Positions 8,023 through 16,143 are shown, counted from the first letter of the stretch. The stretch: 64,000 nt of DNA from Bradyrhizobium sp. CB1015 (GCF_025200925.1 NZ_CP104174.1:2542001-2606000), one strand, 5' to 3'. The notes: a model not told the origin generated them from the sequence alone. A program made the numbers and translations.

Positions 8023-10179
8023 CTAAGCCGCTTCAGCCTCAAGCCTCTCTTGGCTACGCTTTTGATTGATCAGATTCAACAGATGCGCCGAGGCTCGCGC
8101 GTCGCAGAGGGCTCGATGATGATTCTCGAGCTCGATTCCGTAGATTTCGCAGAGCTTGCCCAGCCCGTAAGATTTATGCCCCGGATAGCGGCGCCTCATT
8201 CCGGCGCACGTGCAGAGCTTCGGAAACCGAAAGCGTTGCCCGATCCGCTCGAATTCGTAGGAGATGAAACCGTAATCGAAGCTGACGTTGTGGGCGACGA
8301 AGATGCCGTCCCCCATGAACTCCATGAAGCGGTCCGCGACCTCGGCGAACAGAGGTGCGTCCCGAACCATTTCGTTCGTGATGCCGGTCAGTTGAACGAT
8401 CTTTGCCGGGATGGAACGTTGCGGGTTTAGGAGTGAGTGCCACTCGTCCACGACACGGTGGTTGCGGATCTTCACAGCGCCGATCTCGGTGATGCGGTCG
8501 CCGTTCGACCATGAGCCGGTAGTCTCGATGTCGACCACCACGTAATCCTGCTCGGGGTCAAAACGATAATCGACCCGGCCGATCTCAGCCATGATGCCGG
8601 CGGCGCCGAGTTGACCAAGGCGGGTCAGTTGGTTGCGGCGGATCACATCCCCTTCCGCCTTGACCTCCATAAAGGAGGCCTTGCCGTCCTGGACCAACAT
8701 CAGGTCGGGAAAGCCGTCGCGCATGCCACGGAAATCGTCGCACATGCTACGGACGATGCTGGCGATGCCGGTAGGATCGGACCCTTCGAGCAGCGCGCGC
8801 AGCGCCTCCACTTGCACGTGATCCCAGTTGAAGATCCCGTTCGGGCGGCCCCATCTCGCTGCGACGGTGCGGAGGATCAACGGGAGGGCTGATCCGGAGG
8901 CTATGGCTGCTAATTTCTCGTCGATTGTCGCGCCGAAAAGCCGACTGAAGCTGCGGTCCTTCAGGCAGTGCGGTAGCCAATCAAACCCGCTGGGCATGCG
9001 GGTACTCTCGAACAACTCGTCCCAGAAGAGCAGGCCGAACAGGGTGTGCCACAACACATTCTCGGCGAAGAAAACCTTCGTGCCCTCGCGCCGCAGCACG
9101 CCGGCGACGCCCGCTTCGGGATTGCCGCGATGGGTATCGTCGACGGTGATCGTGCGGCCAGACCGCAAAAGTTCGGTGTAGAGTCCTGTACGCCTGCCGC
9201 CGAACTTACGGGCGTAGAAGTCGGTGGCGAAGAGATGTTCGCCATCGCTGGCAGGATCATCGATCATCCGCTGCAACAGCGCTTCGGCCTCGGCCTTGTC
9301 GCCGGTGTTGTAGAGCAGGCGAACCAAGCGCTCGCTGCAGTCGGGAGAAGGCCCGGCACGGTAGAGCTGCCGGGCGAGATCGTTCTCGCCCGCCTTCTCG
9401 AAGAAAAGCCCGGTCTGATGCGCAGCTCGGCTGCGGAGATCGGCCGCGAACTCTGTCGTGCAAGCAGGACCGCCGAGCACGTCGATGGCGGCCCGTCTGT
9501 GGGCAACCTCCGATCCATCCTCCAGGCTGGCCAGCACCTGGCTGTAATGGAACGAGGCCAGCGCCTCCTCGGCATCGGTGAAGCGCGCGCTGAACGAGGT
9601 TTCGCGGTTGGTACGAAGGATTCCTAAATCGCGCAGCGCGAAATTCTTCAGATCCACCTCGGTCTTGCCGAAATAAAGGTAGAGCAAGAACTCGATCGGC
9701 CGCGTCCCGTCGAGCGCGATGAAGTTGCGGGCGCCGCAGTGCTGCGCGGCGACCGAGAAACGGATGCTCTGTAGATAGTAATCGATGAACTTCGGCTTCG
9801 ACCATGATTTGCGGACATCTCCTCGCCCGGCCGCCTGCGCGCCAGTCACAAGGATGTCCTTTGGCAGGCATGAGACAAAGGCTGTATAGTCGGCCTCGCC
9901 GAGCTCGCGTGCGTGGCCGGCCGCAGTCAGGTCGGATGCCGCCCGCTCGACGTCACCGATCTCGGGGTAGTTGAACAGGGATCTGTTGAATATGGCACCA
10001 CGCCTGTTGATCATGCGGACCAGCAGGCATCGTGCATCTCTCGAAAGGCCCTCGAACCGCGCGATGAAGGCGTGATGCTCCGGACCAAGCACGGGCGCGT
10101 ACGTCCGCTGCACGAACCCCAGCATTTCGGCGAAGTGGTCGAGATAATAATAGACGGGCAGTTGGGGCAGTTTGGCCAA
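8023..10179 (-). CDS. FAN1-like VRR-NUC nuclease fused to DEDDh exonuclease
   Basis: A 718-residue protein. Residues ~35-110 match the FAN1 helix-turn-helix region (FEGLSRDARCLLVRM, NRRGAIFNRSLF). Residues ~450-535 are a VRR-NUC domain of the PD-(D/E)XK class (GFPDLML at 489-495, EVK at 505-507, a following Gln517). Residues ~545-705 are a DnaQ-like DEDDh 3'-5' exonuclease: D550 and E552 in VVVDIETTG, D635 in NVSFDYG, H688 and D693 in HHRALCDARAS. FAN1 enzymes cut branched DNA and unhook interstrand crosslinks; the added exonuclease could trim the released strand. All catalytic residues of both domains appear intact. A LexA box lies 26 bases upstream of the ATG, and the SRAP gene is upstream on the same strand. 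Confidence 0.85.
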   Translation of the reverse strand: MAKLPQLPVYYYLDHFAEMLGFVQRTYAPVLGPEHHAFIARFEGLSRDARCLLVRMINRRGAIFNRSLFNYPEIGDVERAASDLTAAGHARELGEADYTAFVSCLPKDILVTGAQAAGRGDVRKSWSKPKFIDYYLQSIRFSVAAQHCGARNFIALDGTRPIEFLLYLYFGKTEVDLKNFALRDLGILRTNRETSFSARFTDAEEALASFHYSQVLASLEDGSEVAHRRAAIDVLGGPACTTEFAADLRSRAAHQTGLFFEKAGENDLARQLYRAGPSPDCSERLVRLLYNTGDKAEAEALLQRMIDDPASDGEHLFATDFYARKFGGRRTGLYTELLRSGRTITVDDTHRGNPEAGVAGVLRREGTKVFFAENVLWHTLFGLLFWDELFESTRMPSGFDWLPHCLKDRSFSRLFGATIDEKLAAIASGSALPLILRTVAARWGRPNGIFNWDHVQVEALRALLEGSDPTGIASIVRSMCDDFRGMRDGFPDLMLVQDGKASFMEVKAEGDVIRRNQLTRLGQLGAAGIMAEIGRVDYRFDPEQDYVVVDIETTGSWSNGDRITEIGAVKIRNHRVVDEWHSLLNPQRSIPAKIVQLTGITNEMVRDAPLFAEVADRFMEFMGDGIFVAHNVSFDYGFISYEFERIGQRFRFPKLCTCAGMRRRYPGHKSYGLGKLCEIYGIELENHHRALCDARASAHLLNLINQKRSQERLEAEAA

Positions 10180-10204
10180 GCGGACCTTCGCGGCAGAATC
10201 GTTT

Positions 10205-10219
10205 GTTCTATTTCTGTTC
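10205..10219. promoter_or_regulatory. LexA (SOS) box
   Basis: An exact GTTC-N7-GTTC (GTTCTATTTCTGTTC) with an AT-rich spacer lies between the SRAP gene and the FAN1-like gene, 26 bases before the latter's start codon. This is the LexA operator of alphaproteobacteria, so the nuclease gene is probably induced by DNA damage from its own promoter. Confidence 0.8.
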
Positions 10220-10253
10220 TAACGTCGTCCTCGGAGTCAAGTGCCTCGACTGG

Positions 10254-11000
10254 CTACTGACCAGAGCCGGCGAGATCTGCTGTCGCTGGCACAGCGTCTT
10301 CTTTCACGCCGCGCGCGACGATCTGCAGTGTGCCGTCAGGAAGTGGCCGCTGCAGTTTCAAGGCTTCATCCGCCGGAGCCGTCATCCAAATCTCGACCTC
10401 TTCGGGCGTGGTCAGGATCGCTGGCATGGCCTTCGGATGGATGGCGAAGACTTCGGCATTCGCCTCCGTCGTCAGGAACGCATAGAGATCGTTGGTGGTC
10501 TCGCCTTCCTTGACCTTCCTGACCGAGGTCCAGTTGGCCCAGATGCCCGCGAAGCAGGCGAGGGGACGGCTCTCGTCAAGCGCAAACCAGATGTCGCCGC
10601 CCTCGGCCTTGTTGAACTCGCTGAATGAGTTGAATGGCACGACGCAGCGGTTCTCCACGCCCAGCCAGCGCGTCCAGTGCTTGCTCTTCACGTTGCGGAT
10701 GTTCGTCGTGCCGCTGTCGGGCTCCATTCGGAGCAACTCCTTGAAATCGACGCTCTTGCCCTTCGCCTGTAGCTTCTCGGCTCGCTTCTTGGTCGCGTCC
10801 ATGAGTGCTCTGGAAGACGACGGCATGCCCCAGCGGGCGATCGCGAGTTCGCGTCCGCTGGCACCGGTGCGGATGATCGGCGCCTTGTAGTCTGGAAACA
10901 CGCCCGGCATCGGCGCGAGGTTGCCGACGTATTGGTTGACCACGCGGAACAGTGCGCTAATGGCGGCCTGGTTCGTGGTGATCGAGTAGAGATTGCACAT
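10254..11000 (-). CDS. SRAP domain protein (YedK/HMCES-like, abasic-site shield)
   Basis: A 248-residue SRAP protein. Cys2 follows Met1 (MCNLYSI) and becomes the catalytic N-terminal residue after Met removal. Other family signatures are [26 protein letters not shown] and the histidine segment [14 protein letters not shown] proteins bind abasic sites in single-stranded DNA and form a protective DNA-protein crosslink, and they also show autoproteolysis. It lies 3 bases after the zinc-ribbon gene at 11003-11452 and upstream of the FAN1-like gene, all in one direction. This places it in a DNA-damage operon fed by the LexA box at 11888. Confidence 0.9.
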   Translation of the reverse strand: MCNLYSITTNQAAISALFRVVNQYVGNLAPMPGVFPDYKAPIIRTGASGRELAIARWGMPSSSRALMDATKKRAEKLQAKGKSVDFKELLRMEPDSGTTNIRNVKSKHWTRWLGVENRCVVPFNSFSEFNKAEGGDIWFALDESRPLACFAGIWANWTSVRKVKEGETTNDLYAFLTTEANAEVFAIHPKAMPAILTTPEEVEIWMTAPADEALKLQRPLPDGTLQIVARGVKEDAVPATADLAGSGQ

Positions 11001-11002
11001 CG

Positions 11003-11452
11003 TCAGGTCTCTGAGGGAGAGGTCCGGGGGTGGTGCGAGAGCTGCAGCAGCGTTGCAGAAGGTCGACGACCCGCCTTAGCACATTTGTTACAGCGAAGCC
11101 TGCCGGCCAGATCGTGCACAAACGTTGTCGCGACGTGCGGCAATGCCGCCAGATCAACATCACGTTTGGTCTTGCAGCGGGAGCACTGGATCTCGAGCCA
11201 TGGGTAGCCGCCGTTGATTGCCTGATCGACCGCAGGGGAGGGATCAATGGGCTCACCGTTCGCCCACATGCGTTCGTTCCAGCTCTCGCACAGGAGACGA
11301 TCGGCCTGCTTGATTAGCGCCTCGCCTTCGGCGCGAGCCGCTGCGGACTGCGCTGCTAGTATGGTGGTCATCGCGCGTGCTTTTCCGAGCTCCTTGCCCA
11401 ACGCCTTTCGGTCGCCACCGGAGAGCGGTGTCGGGTGATGCTTCGGAGCCAT
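11003..11452 (-). CDS. Zinc-ribbon protein of unknown function
   Basis: A 149-residue protein with two Cys-x2-Cys knuckles ([15 protein letters not shown] and [10 protein letters not shown]) about 30 residues apart, as in a zinc ribbon. Its N-terminal half is a charged helix. It ends 2 bases before the SRAP start, so the two are probably cotranscribed. The similar cysteine layout in the next gene upstream suggests related DNA- or protein-binding roles in the same damage response, but I do not recognise a named family. Confidence 0.65.
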   Translation of the reverse strand: MAPKHHPTPLSGGDRKALGKELGKARAMTTILAAQSAAARAEGEALIKQADRLLCESWNERMWANGEPIDPSPAVDQAINGGYPWLEIQCSRCKTKRDVDLAALPHVATTFVHDLAGRLRCNKCAKAGRRPSATLLQLSHHPRTSPSET

Positions 11453-11471
11453 CCGGGGCGCAAGCCATCAA

Positions 11472-11876
11472 TCAGACAGGCTCGAAGGCCGGCCAGCAGC
11501 CGTCCTCCTCGTGTCGGCCAGTTCGGTTCTGACAGGTGTTGTCCAGCAATCGCTTCGCAACCTCCTTCCATCCGGCCTGCTGGCCGTACAGGCGGATCGC
11601 GTCGACCTTCTGGATTTCAACAATGCGCTCGCACCTGCGGCAAGAAACTCGCAGAACGTGCTGCGGGATCTCGCTGAGGCGGAGGCTCGGGCTTGAACGT
11701 CCGGCATCAGTAGTGTGGACATGGGCATCGTCGAGGAGGGCGCGCCAATATTCTTCCGGGATGTCATCGCCGGGCCCAAGCGGACGCTCCCTCGCGGGCG
11801 CTCTACCCATTGATGCTGCTAACTTTTCCATCTGTTTCGGGGTGGGCATGCGCCAACTCGCAGGTCGATCGGTCAT
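11472..11876 (-). CDS. Cysteine-rich small protein, first gene of the SOS unit
   Basis: I start at ATG 11876 (MTDRPASW); the open frame extends upstream to 12122, but the LexA box at 11888-11902 would then lie inside the gene. The 134-residue product has SCRRCERIVEIQKVDAIRLY and further cysteines near the C-terminus (NTC, then DGC), similar in layout to the neighbouring zinc-ribbon protein. It ends 19 bases before the next gene. As the gene next to the operator it probably leads the transcript running through the SRAP gene. Function unknown. Confidence 0.65.
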   Translation of the reverse strand: MTDRPASWRMPTPKQMEKLAASMGRAPARERPLGPGDDIPEEYWRALLDDAHVHTTDAGRSSPSLRLSEIPQHVLRVSCRRCERIVEIQKVDAIRLYGQQAGWKEVAKRLLDNTCQNRTGRHEEDGCWPAFEPV

Positions 11877-11887
11877 GGCGGTAATTA

Positions 11888-11902
11888 GAACATAAAGAGA
11901 AC
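11888..11902. promoter_or_regulatory. LexA (SOS) box
   Basis: An exact GAAC-N7-GAAC (GTTCTCTTTATGTTC on the minus strand) with an AT-rich spacer sits 11 bases before the start codon of the 11472-11876 gene. It matches the alphaproteobacterial LexA operator and would control the zinc-ribbon/SRAP transcript. Confidence 0.8.
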
Positions 11903-12045
11903 AAATGTCGAGTCGGACCAAAGGAGTCCGTTGAAAATTTCCCGGCAGGCTGGAGGAGCCGATTAACCGTTGCGCTTCTCGCGAAAAAAATTCTGTCCAC
12001 ACGTCTTGAAACTGCTCCCTAGCTTCCAATTTTTTCCGGCGTCGT

Positions 12046-12145
12046 CGCAAGACGATCGGGATGCCGTTTGGGTCCCGCGACTGAGACGGGCACCGGTCGT
12101 GTCCGGTGCCGCTCGTAACCATTTTGCTCCCAGGAGGATCTGGCT
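12046..12145 (+). promoter_or_regulatory. ROSE-type RNA thermometer
   Basis: The leader of the Hsp20 gene can form a perfect 8-pair hairpin (GGCACCGG at 12089-12096 with CCGGTGCC at 12103-12110). A last hairpin pairs TTGCTCC (12124-12130) with the ribosome-binding site GGAGGAT (12133-12139), just before the ATG at 12146. A TYGCT-type sequence masking the Shine-Dalgarno site is the hallmark of ROSE elements, which open at heat shock and are common before Bradyrhizobium small heat-shock genes. The 5' boundary is approximate. Confidence 0.75.
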
Positions 12146-12601
12146 ATGCGCACTGTTGATTTTTCGCCCCTCTTCCGGTCGGCCATCGGCTTTGACCGTG
12201 TCTTCGATCTCGCCGAAGCAGCCCAGCGTGCCGGCGAGGAGACCTATCCCCCCTACAACATCGAGCGCCTCGACGAACACCGCTTCCAAATCTCGGTCGC
12301 TCTCGCCGGTTTTAGCCCCCAGGAGCTCGCTCTGACGGTCGAGCAAAACGTACTGACGCTGGAAGGGCACAAGAGCGAGAAAGAGGGGAAGACTTTCTTG
12401 CATCGCGGCATCTCGACCCGCAATTTCAAGCGCCAGTTCACGCTTGCCGACCACGTCGAGGTCAAAGGCGCCAACTTCGAGAACGGCATGCTTGTCATCA
12501 GCCTACAGCGTGAGATCCCTGAAGCGATGAAGCCGCGTCAGATTGCAATCAACGGCTCCGGGCCGAACAACGTGACGCAGATCGAATCTAGAGCCGCTTA
12601 A
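12146..12601 (+). CDS. Small heat-shock protein, Hsp20/IbpA family
   Basis: A 151-residue class A small heat-shock protein with an alpha-crystallin domain at ~35-130: YPPYNIERLDEHRFQISVAL, LTLEGHK, FLHRGISTRNFKRQF and the conserved A-x-x-x-N-G-x-L signature in GANFENGMLVISL. The C-terminal PRQIAI segment supplies the I-x-I-like motif used for oligomer assembly. It holds unfolding proteins in the cytoplasm as an ATP-independent chaperone. Expression should be controlled by the ROSE leader. A strong hairpin follows the stop codon. Confidence 0.93.
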   Translation: MRTVDFSPLFRSAIGFDRVFDLAEAAQRAGEETYPPYNIERLDEHRFQISVALAGFSPQELALTVEQNVLTLEGHKSEKEGKTFLHRGISTRNFKRQFTLADHVEVKGANFENGMLVISLQREIPEAMKPRQIAINGSGPNNVTQIESRAA

Positions 12602-12624
12602 GGCCATCCCGCAGAATGGTTGAA

Positions 12625-12646
12625 CCGCGCGGGTCCTCCCGCGCGG
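12625..12646 (+). terminator. Hairpin after the Hsp20 gene
   Basis: A perfect 9-pair stem, CCGCGCGGG with CCCGCGCGG around a TCCT loop, 24 bases after the stop. There is no T-run after it (TATTCCC), so termination may be partial or the stem may protect the 3' end. Confidence 0.5.
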
Positions 12647-12682
12647 CTATTCCCTCAACTCGTCTTGGAAACGGAGGAAGCC

Positions 12683-12982
12683 ATGCGGCTGACGACCGCT
12701 CTTCACGACAATGCTGTCGACCTAAACGCCCTCATGCATCGCGGTACGGTAACGAAGATGCTCGATGAGAACCTCGCCCGCATCCGTGTACATCGTAACA
12801 ATATACGCCGTTACCGCAGTCTGCTGGAGACCCATCTGTCAGAACTGGAGCGGCAATTCATCGAGCGGCGCATATCGGAGGAGCGATCAGCTTTAGAAGC
12901 GTTGACATCCGAGACCTTTCCGATTGCTCTCACCTTACCTTTCGGCCAGGGGGGATCGCAGCATGAGCTTCGAGACCGATAA
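12683..12982 (+). CDS. Hypothetical protein, 99 residues
   Basis: The ATG at 12683 follows GGAGGAAG. The protein is almost wholly helical and charged (LARIRVHRNNIRRYRSLLET, LSELERQFIERRISEER), consistent with a short coiled coil. No known domain is seen. It lies after the Hsp20 hairpin and overlaps the next gene by 20 bases, so both are probably expressed together, perhaps by read-through from the heat-shock promoter. Function unknown. Confidence 0.6.
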   Translation: MRLTTALHDNAVDLNALMHRGTVTKMLDENLARIRVHRNNIRRYRSLLETHLSELERQFIERRISEERSALEALTSETFPIALTLPFGQGGSQHELRDR

Positions 12983-13235
12983 GGATTGCTACGCCGAGTA
13001 CGACATCTTGCTGAAGCCGCGAGGACGCGGCCGTTGGAAGTGGGCAGTCAGCAACGCTGCTGGTCAAGCCGTGATGTCCGGCTCGGAGTGCAGTCGTACG
13101 GCCGCAAGGTACAAGGCGGAGCGCGCGCTGTTTCTGCTGCTGAGCGCAAGCGCATCGCGCGAGGCATCGGTCGGTTCGACCGCCGTATTCTCTCGGACTA
13201 TAGGCGTTTCTGGCCGTAGCCAGCCCACAATCTAG
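12963..13235 (+). CDS. Hypothetical protein, 90 residues
   Basis: The start at ATG 12963 (MSFETDKDCYAEYDILL) has GGGGGATCG upstream and overlaps the previous gene by 20 bases. The sequence has a small alpha/beta look (KWAVSNAAGQAVMSGSE, then a helix TAARYKAERALFLLL). No named family is recognised. The last ~25 residues are low-complexity and may be altered relative to relatives. Confidence 0.5.
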   Translation: MSFETDKDCYAEYDILLKPRGRGRWKWAVSNAAGQAVMSGSECSRTAARYKAERALFLLLSASASREASVGSTAVFSRTIGVSGRSQPTI

Positions 13236-13511
13236 AGGTCGATGCAGCCGCGCAGCGCTTTGGCAAGGCCTGACTGGAAGAAGCGAGACGCGGTCTTGTG
13301 GCGTTTGACCGCGAAGACCGTCGTGAGCGAATAACTTGTTCTATCGCCGCGTAGCGTCCTGGTGTTTTCACACAGCCAAGACCCGTTGCAGACATTCGTT
13401 GCTGTCGGTGCATGCCCCCAAAGGGAGCGAATATCGGCAACCTATGTTAAGGAACGGCGCTGTCGATTAGAGCAAATTGGAACGCCAATCAGCAGATACT
13501 GTTGCCGCCCA

Positions 13512-13754
13512 ATGCAGAAGTTCTATTTCGATCACATCGAGAACGGCAACGTACTCACCGACCAAGATGGCTCTGAATTTCCCGGCATTGCCGAAGCGAG
13601 CATGGAAGCGCGCCTTTCACTTGGCGAAGAGGCACGGACGTTTTTGAGCCGAGGCAAAAGCGGGAGGCTGGCGGTCGTGGTGCGCGACGAGCACGGCGCT
13701 ATCTTGGAACATTCCGCGGTCATTGAGCAGAAGATACTAGCCCGAACTCCCTAG
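13512..13754 (+). CDS. DUF6894-like small protein
   Basis: An 80-residue protein starting MQKFYFDHIENGNVLTDQDG, followed by the EFPGIAEASMEARLSL helix and a hydrophobic strand RLAVVVRDEHG. This order (FxFHI...DxxG.E.pd...A...A) is the DUF6894 pattern of small rhizobial proteins with no assigned function. The frame is open further upstream, but homologous sequence starts at this ATG. The preceding ~275 bases have no clear gene. Confidence 0.65.
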   Translation: MQKFYFDHIENGNVLTDQDGSEFPGIAEASMEARLSLGEEARTFLSRGKSGRLAVVVRDEHGAILEHSAVIEQKILARTP

Positions 13755-13869
13755 CATTCACTCGTTTACGGATGTATCGTCTAACCATCATCGGCCAGGC
13801 TCTGCCCGTAGGCGTCGGTGACTGAGAGACCGATAGCGCTCCCGCCTGCATAGCTAGGGGAGCGCGGCC

Positions 13870-14238
13870 ATGGCCGACAAGCGCGCCGTTTTTCGTCTCA
13901 TATCGACTTCGGACGCAGAGATCATCCTGAGGACGCGCCAGCTGGTCGACCGCTCGCTCAAGCTGCTGGAGTGCCCGATGCCGGACACCTTCCTAGGCCG
14001 CAAGACGCAAGAGTCCTTCCCGACGGAAGTGAGTCGGGCCGCATTCCCATCGAGGAATCTGGCTCAACGGCGTGCCTGCTTCCCCGGCGACGCGGCCATC
14101 ACGGCCGAGCCCGAGAAACAGAGCGAGGTGAAGAAGCCCCAGCTCTCTCCGCTGGAGGAGGAAACGCGCCGCGTTATTGAGGAGTATGCCGAAAGCCTGC
14201 GGGAGAGCGCCAAGCAACTGCGCCGCAAGCTGCATTGA
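13870..14238 (+). CDS. Hypothetical protein, 122 residues
   Basis: The ATG at 13870 follows GGGGAGCGCGGCC. The N-terminus (AVFRLISTSDAEIILRTRQL) and the C-terminal helix (LEEETRRVIEEYAESLRES) look coding; the middle is proline/serine-rich linker. No membrane segment or signal peptide is seen. I recall similar unnamed proteins in Bradyrhizobium but cannot give a role. Confidence 0.5.
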   Translation: MADKRAVFRLISTSDAEIILRTRQLVDRSLKLLECPMPDTFLGRKTQESFPTEVSRAAFPSRNLAQRRACFPGDAAITAEPEKQSEVKKPQLSPLEEETRRVIEEYAESLRESAKQLRRKLH

Positions 14239-14499
14239 AGTCCAAATTTGGGCCGGCCGACCCTTCGGTTCGTCAGGTCGTAAATTGGCTCAAATGGCCA
14301 TTCGGCGATTCTCGCTGTTGTGTCCGCTGCTGAACACACAACGGACGTCAATTTTCCGCACTGTCGATCGCGGTAGGTTGAGGCCAAGATCGCGCTCCTC
14401 GGATGAACTCGCGTCAGAGGGCTTTGAAACGTCAGTCTTCCCGACTTTTCCCGCTTAGGTAGCTGTGCTTAGATACCGCGGATCTTTGTGGGGGAGAGT

Positions 14500-14595
14500 A
14501 TGATGGCTGACCATCAGCATATTTTCACCGCTGCCTACATCGCGCTCGCGATCTTAAATGCGGCGCTCGCAGCGATGGCCATCTTTTCGTTTTAG
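14500..14595 (+). CDS. 31-residue single-span membrane peptide
   Basis: GGGGGAGAGT directly precedes ATGATG at 14500. The peptide is a short polar N-terminus (MADHQHIFT) followed by one hydrophobic helix rich in Ala/Ile/Leu to the TAG at 14593-14595. Its stop codon overlaps, tail to tail, the stop of the oppositely oriented gene ending at 14592. The strong ribosome-binding site and clean hydrophobic helix argue that it is real. Function unknown. Confidence 0.5.
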   Translation: MMADHQHIFTAAYIALAILNAALAAMAIFSF

Positions 14596-15140
14596 CCGTC
14601 CCTGATGCGGCGGCTAAACGCGGGCCGCCCCGCTGATTGACGGCGGGCTTTAGCGGCACTGCGCCGACAGCTCTTAGGCATCTGGTTTGGAGCGGGACTC
14701 GATGCAGATCGCTCGCACGCCTGGTACATGTCCATAAGCGGTCTACCTTCGAGGAAAACCGCACGAGGCCTTAAACCGCCTTGCTTATCGAGCCAGCGCT
14801 GAATCGTAGAAGGATACATTGAATACAGCATGCGGGTCGCACTTCGGTGAGTGAATGTACGCCCTGTTCGGTCGAAATCCCACGCCGCATGGAAGCCGAG
14901 TTTTGCTCTCGGAGTAACGCAGATTTTTCCCGGCGCAATTGTTGCGAGCACTATCGTGCAGGCTGAGGCGCAAAGGCCGTCGATCATCACCGACTGATCC
15001 GAGGCCCGCAACTTTTCGTATCGGTCAATGTAATAGCCAATTGAGCCGCCTTGATCATGCGTAATGCGAACAGAAGCCTCACTGCTTCTCGCGCACGTGA
15101 ACAGCAGCAAAACCGCAAGTAACCCAGCCCGATGGTTCAT
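14592..15140 (-). CDS. Secreted ClpP-like fold protein (COG3904-type)
   Basis: Starting at ATG 15140 (MNHRAGLL) the 182-residue product has a signal peptide (LLAVLLLFTCARSSEA), then GGSIGYYIDRYEKL, the GLCASACTIVLA segment and KLGFHAAWD. This order is that of periplasmic proteins with a ClpP/crotonase-like fold, where the serine in CASAC is the likely nucleophile and the histidine in GFHAA the base. The substrate is unknown. The last ~50 residues are basic and low-complexity. Confidence 0.65.
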   Translation of the reverse strand: MNHRAGLLAVLLLFTCARSSEASVRITHDQGGSIGYYIDRYEKLRASDQSVMIDGLCASACTIVLATIAPGKICVTPRAKLGFHAAWDFDRTGRTFTHRSATRMLYSMYPSTIQRWLDKQGGLRPRAVFLEGRPLMDMYQACERSASSPAPNQMPKSCRRSAAKARRQSAGRPAFSRRIRDG

Positions 15141-15218
15141 CGAGATCTGTCCTGTGATTGCAGTGAATGAGCGTTGCGGCAGCGCGCACATGCTCTGCCT
15201 CAAAGCGCGGCTTACGGA

Positions 15219-15667
15219 TCAGTAACGGTAACCGTAGGGGTATTGACCCGGGCAGACCCAGTTCCCGTAGGTGTCATAGAAGCAATTATTGTAATTGCCG
15301 TAATAGCCATAGGCGCCGGCCGCAGCTGCTCCCACTGCTGCTGCACCTAGCCCGTACGCCGCACCCCTGTAAGCGCCGCGATAAGCTGCATTGCGGTAGA
15401 CTCCGCGGCGAACTGCCGTGCGCGCAACGGGGCGGCCGGGTATGGGGAGCCATAGCCGCGACCAGCGACGCCATATCGGCCGCCTCGAACATGAGCGACG
15501 CGTGCGCCGCCGCCGTGAAATCCTCCAGCGCGCATGCCACCTCCATGAAACCCACCGCCGCCGCGGAACCCACCACCTCCACCTCGGCGGGCAAATGCAT
15601 CATCAGGAATGAGACTGACAGTGATTAGGACAAGAGCCGCCAAAGCAGCAAGAAGGCATCGAAGCAT
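15219..15667 (-). pseudogene. Glycine-rich secreted protein with frameshift
   Basis: The ATG at 15667 begins a signal peptide (LLAALAALVLITVSLI) followed by Gly/His-rich repeats (GGGFRGGGGFHGGGMRAGG). After about residue 75 the reading frame departs and stops at 15347. A different frame, reached by a one-base shift near 15440, continues with RNAAYRGAYRGAAYGLGAAA and a Tyr/Gly-rich end (CFYDTYGNWVCPGQYPYGYR) to TGA at 15219-15221, as expected for the whole protein. Either the gene is broken or the sequence has an indel there. Confidence 0.6.
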
Positions 15668-15869
15668 GGCTGTCCTCCAAGGTAGGGTGCCGTGCAGGAG
15701 CGACGTGGTGCCCGCTCAAAATAGTCGATACCCGGCACGAGCCTTTGCTTCCCTTCCAGTCGGCGTTTGATTTAAATCAATAGCTCGCGAGCCTTTGCCG
15801 TGCTTTCGCGAGCGCACTCTGTCCAAAAATATACACAAGCGCTGGCCCTCATCGTTATAGACAGGATGG

Positions 15870-16091
15870 GTGTATGACTGTCATCTGCAAGGCGCCCCGC
15901 TAAGTCCACGCGAGAAGCAATTACTCCGCCGAATAGCCGCCGGAAAGACAGACGCTCAAATCGCTGAGCGGTTTGGCGGTGGCGTTAAGCGCGTCGCCGA
16001 ACAGCGAGCCCGGCTGCTCAACAAGCTCGGCGCAAGGGAGCCGCTGAAGCGGCCGAGCGGCTGGCGAGCTGGGGCACCTATCGTGGCGTGA
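15870..16091 (+). CDS. Small LuxR-type helix-turn-helix protein
   Basis: A 73-residue protein from GTG 15870 that is essentially a lone GerE/LuxR DNA-binding domain: LSPREKQLLRRIAAGKTDAQ, IAERFGGGVKRVAEQRARLL, NKLGA. No receiver or ligand-binding domain is attached, so it may bind DNA constitutively or compete with full-length regulators. The ribosome-binding site (AGGATGG) is close to the GTG. A stand-alone regulator of unknown targets. Confidence 0.6.
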   Translation: MYDCHLQGAPLSPREKQLLRRIAAGKTDAQIAERFGGGVKRVAEQRARLLNKLGAREPLKRPSGWRAGAPIVA

Positions 16092-16143
16092 CGTGATGGC
16101 GGGGATGAGGCACCCCAGCGGTCGTCAGCTCTGCGGCGAGGCG

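Noticed and set aside
13236..13511. Possible gene or repeat between two small proteins.
   Set aside because: The stretch looks like degenerate intergenic repeat sequence; no frame has a start signal or domain.
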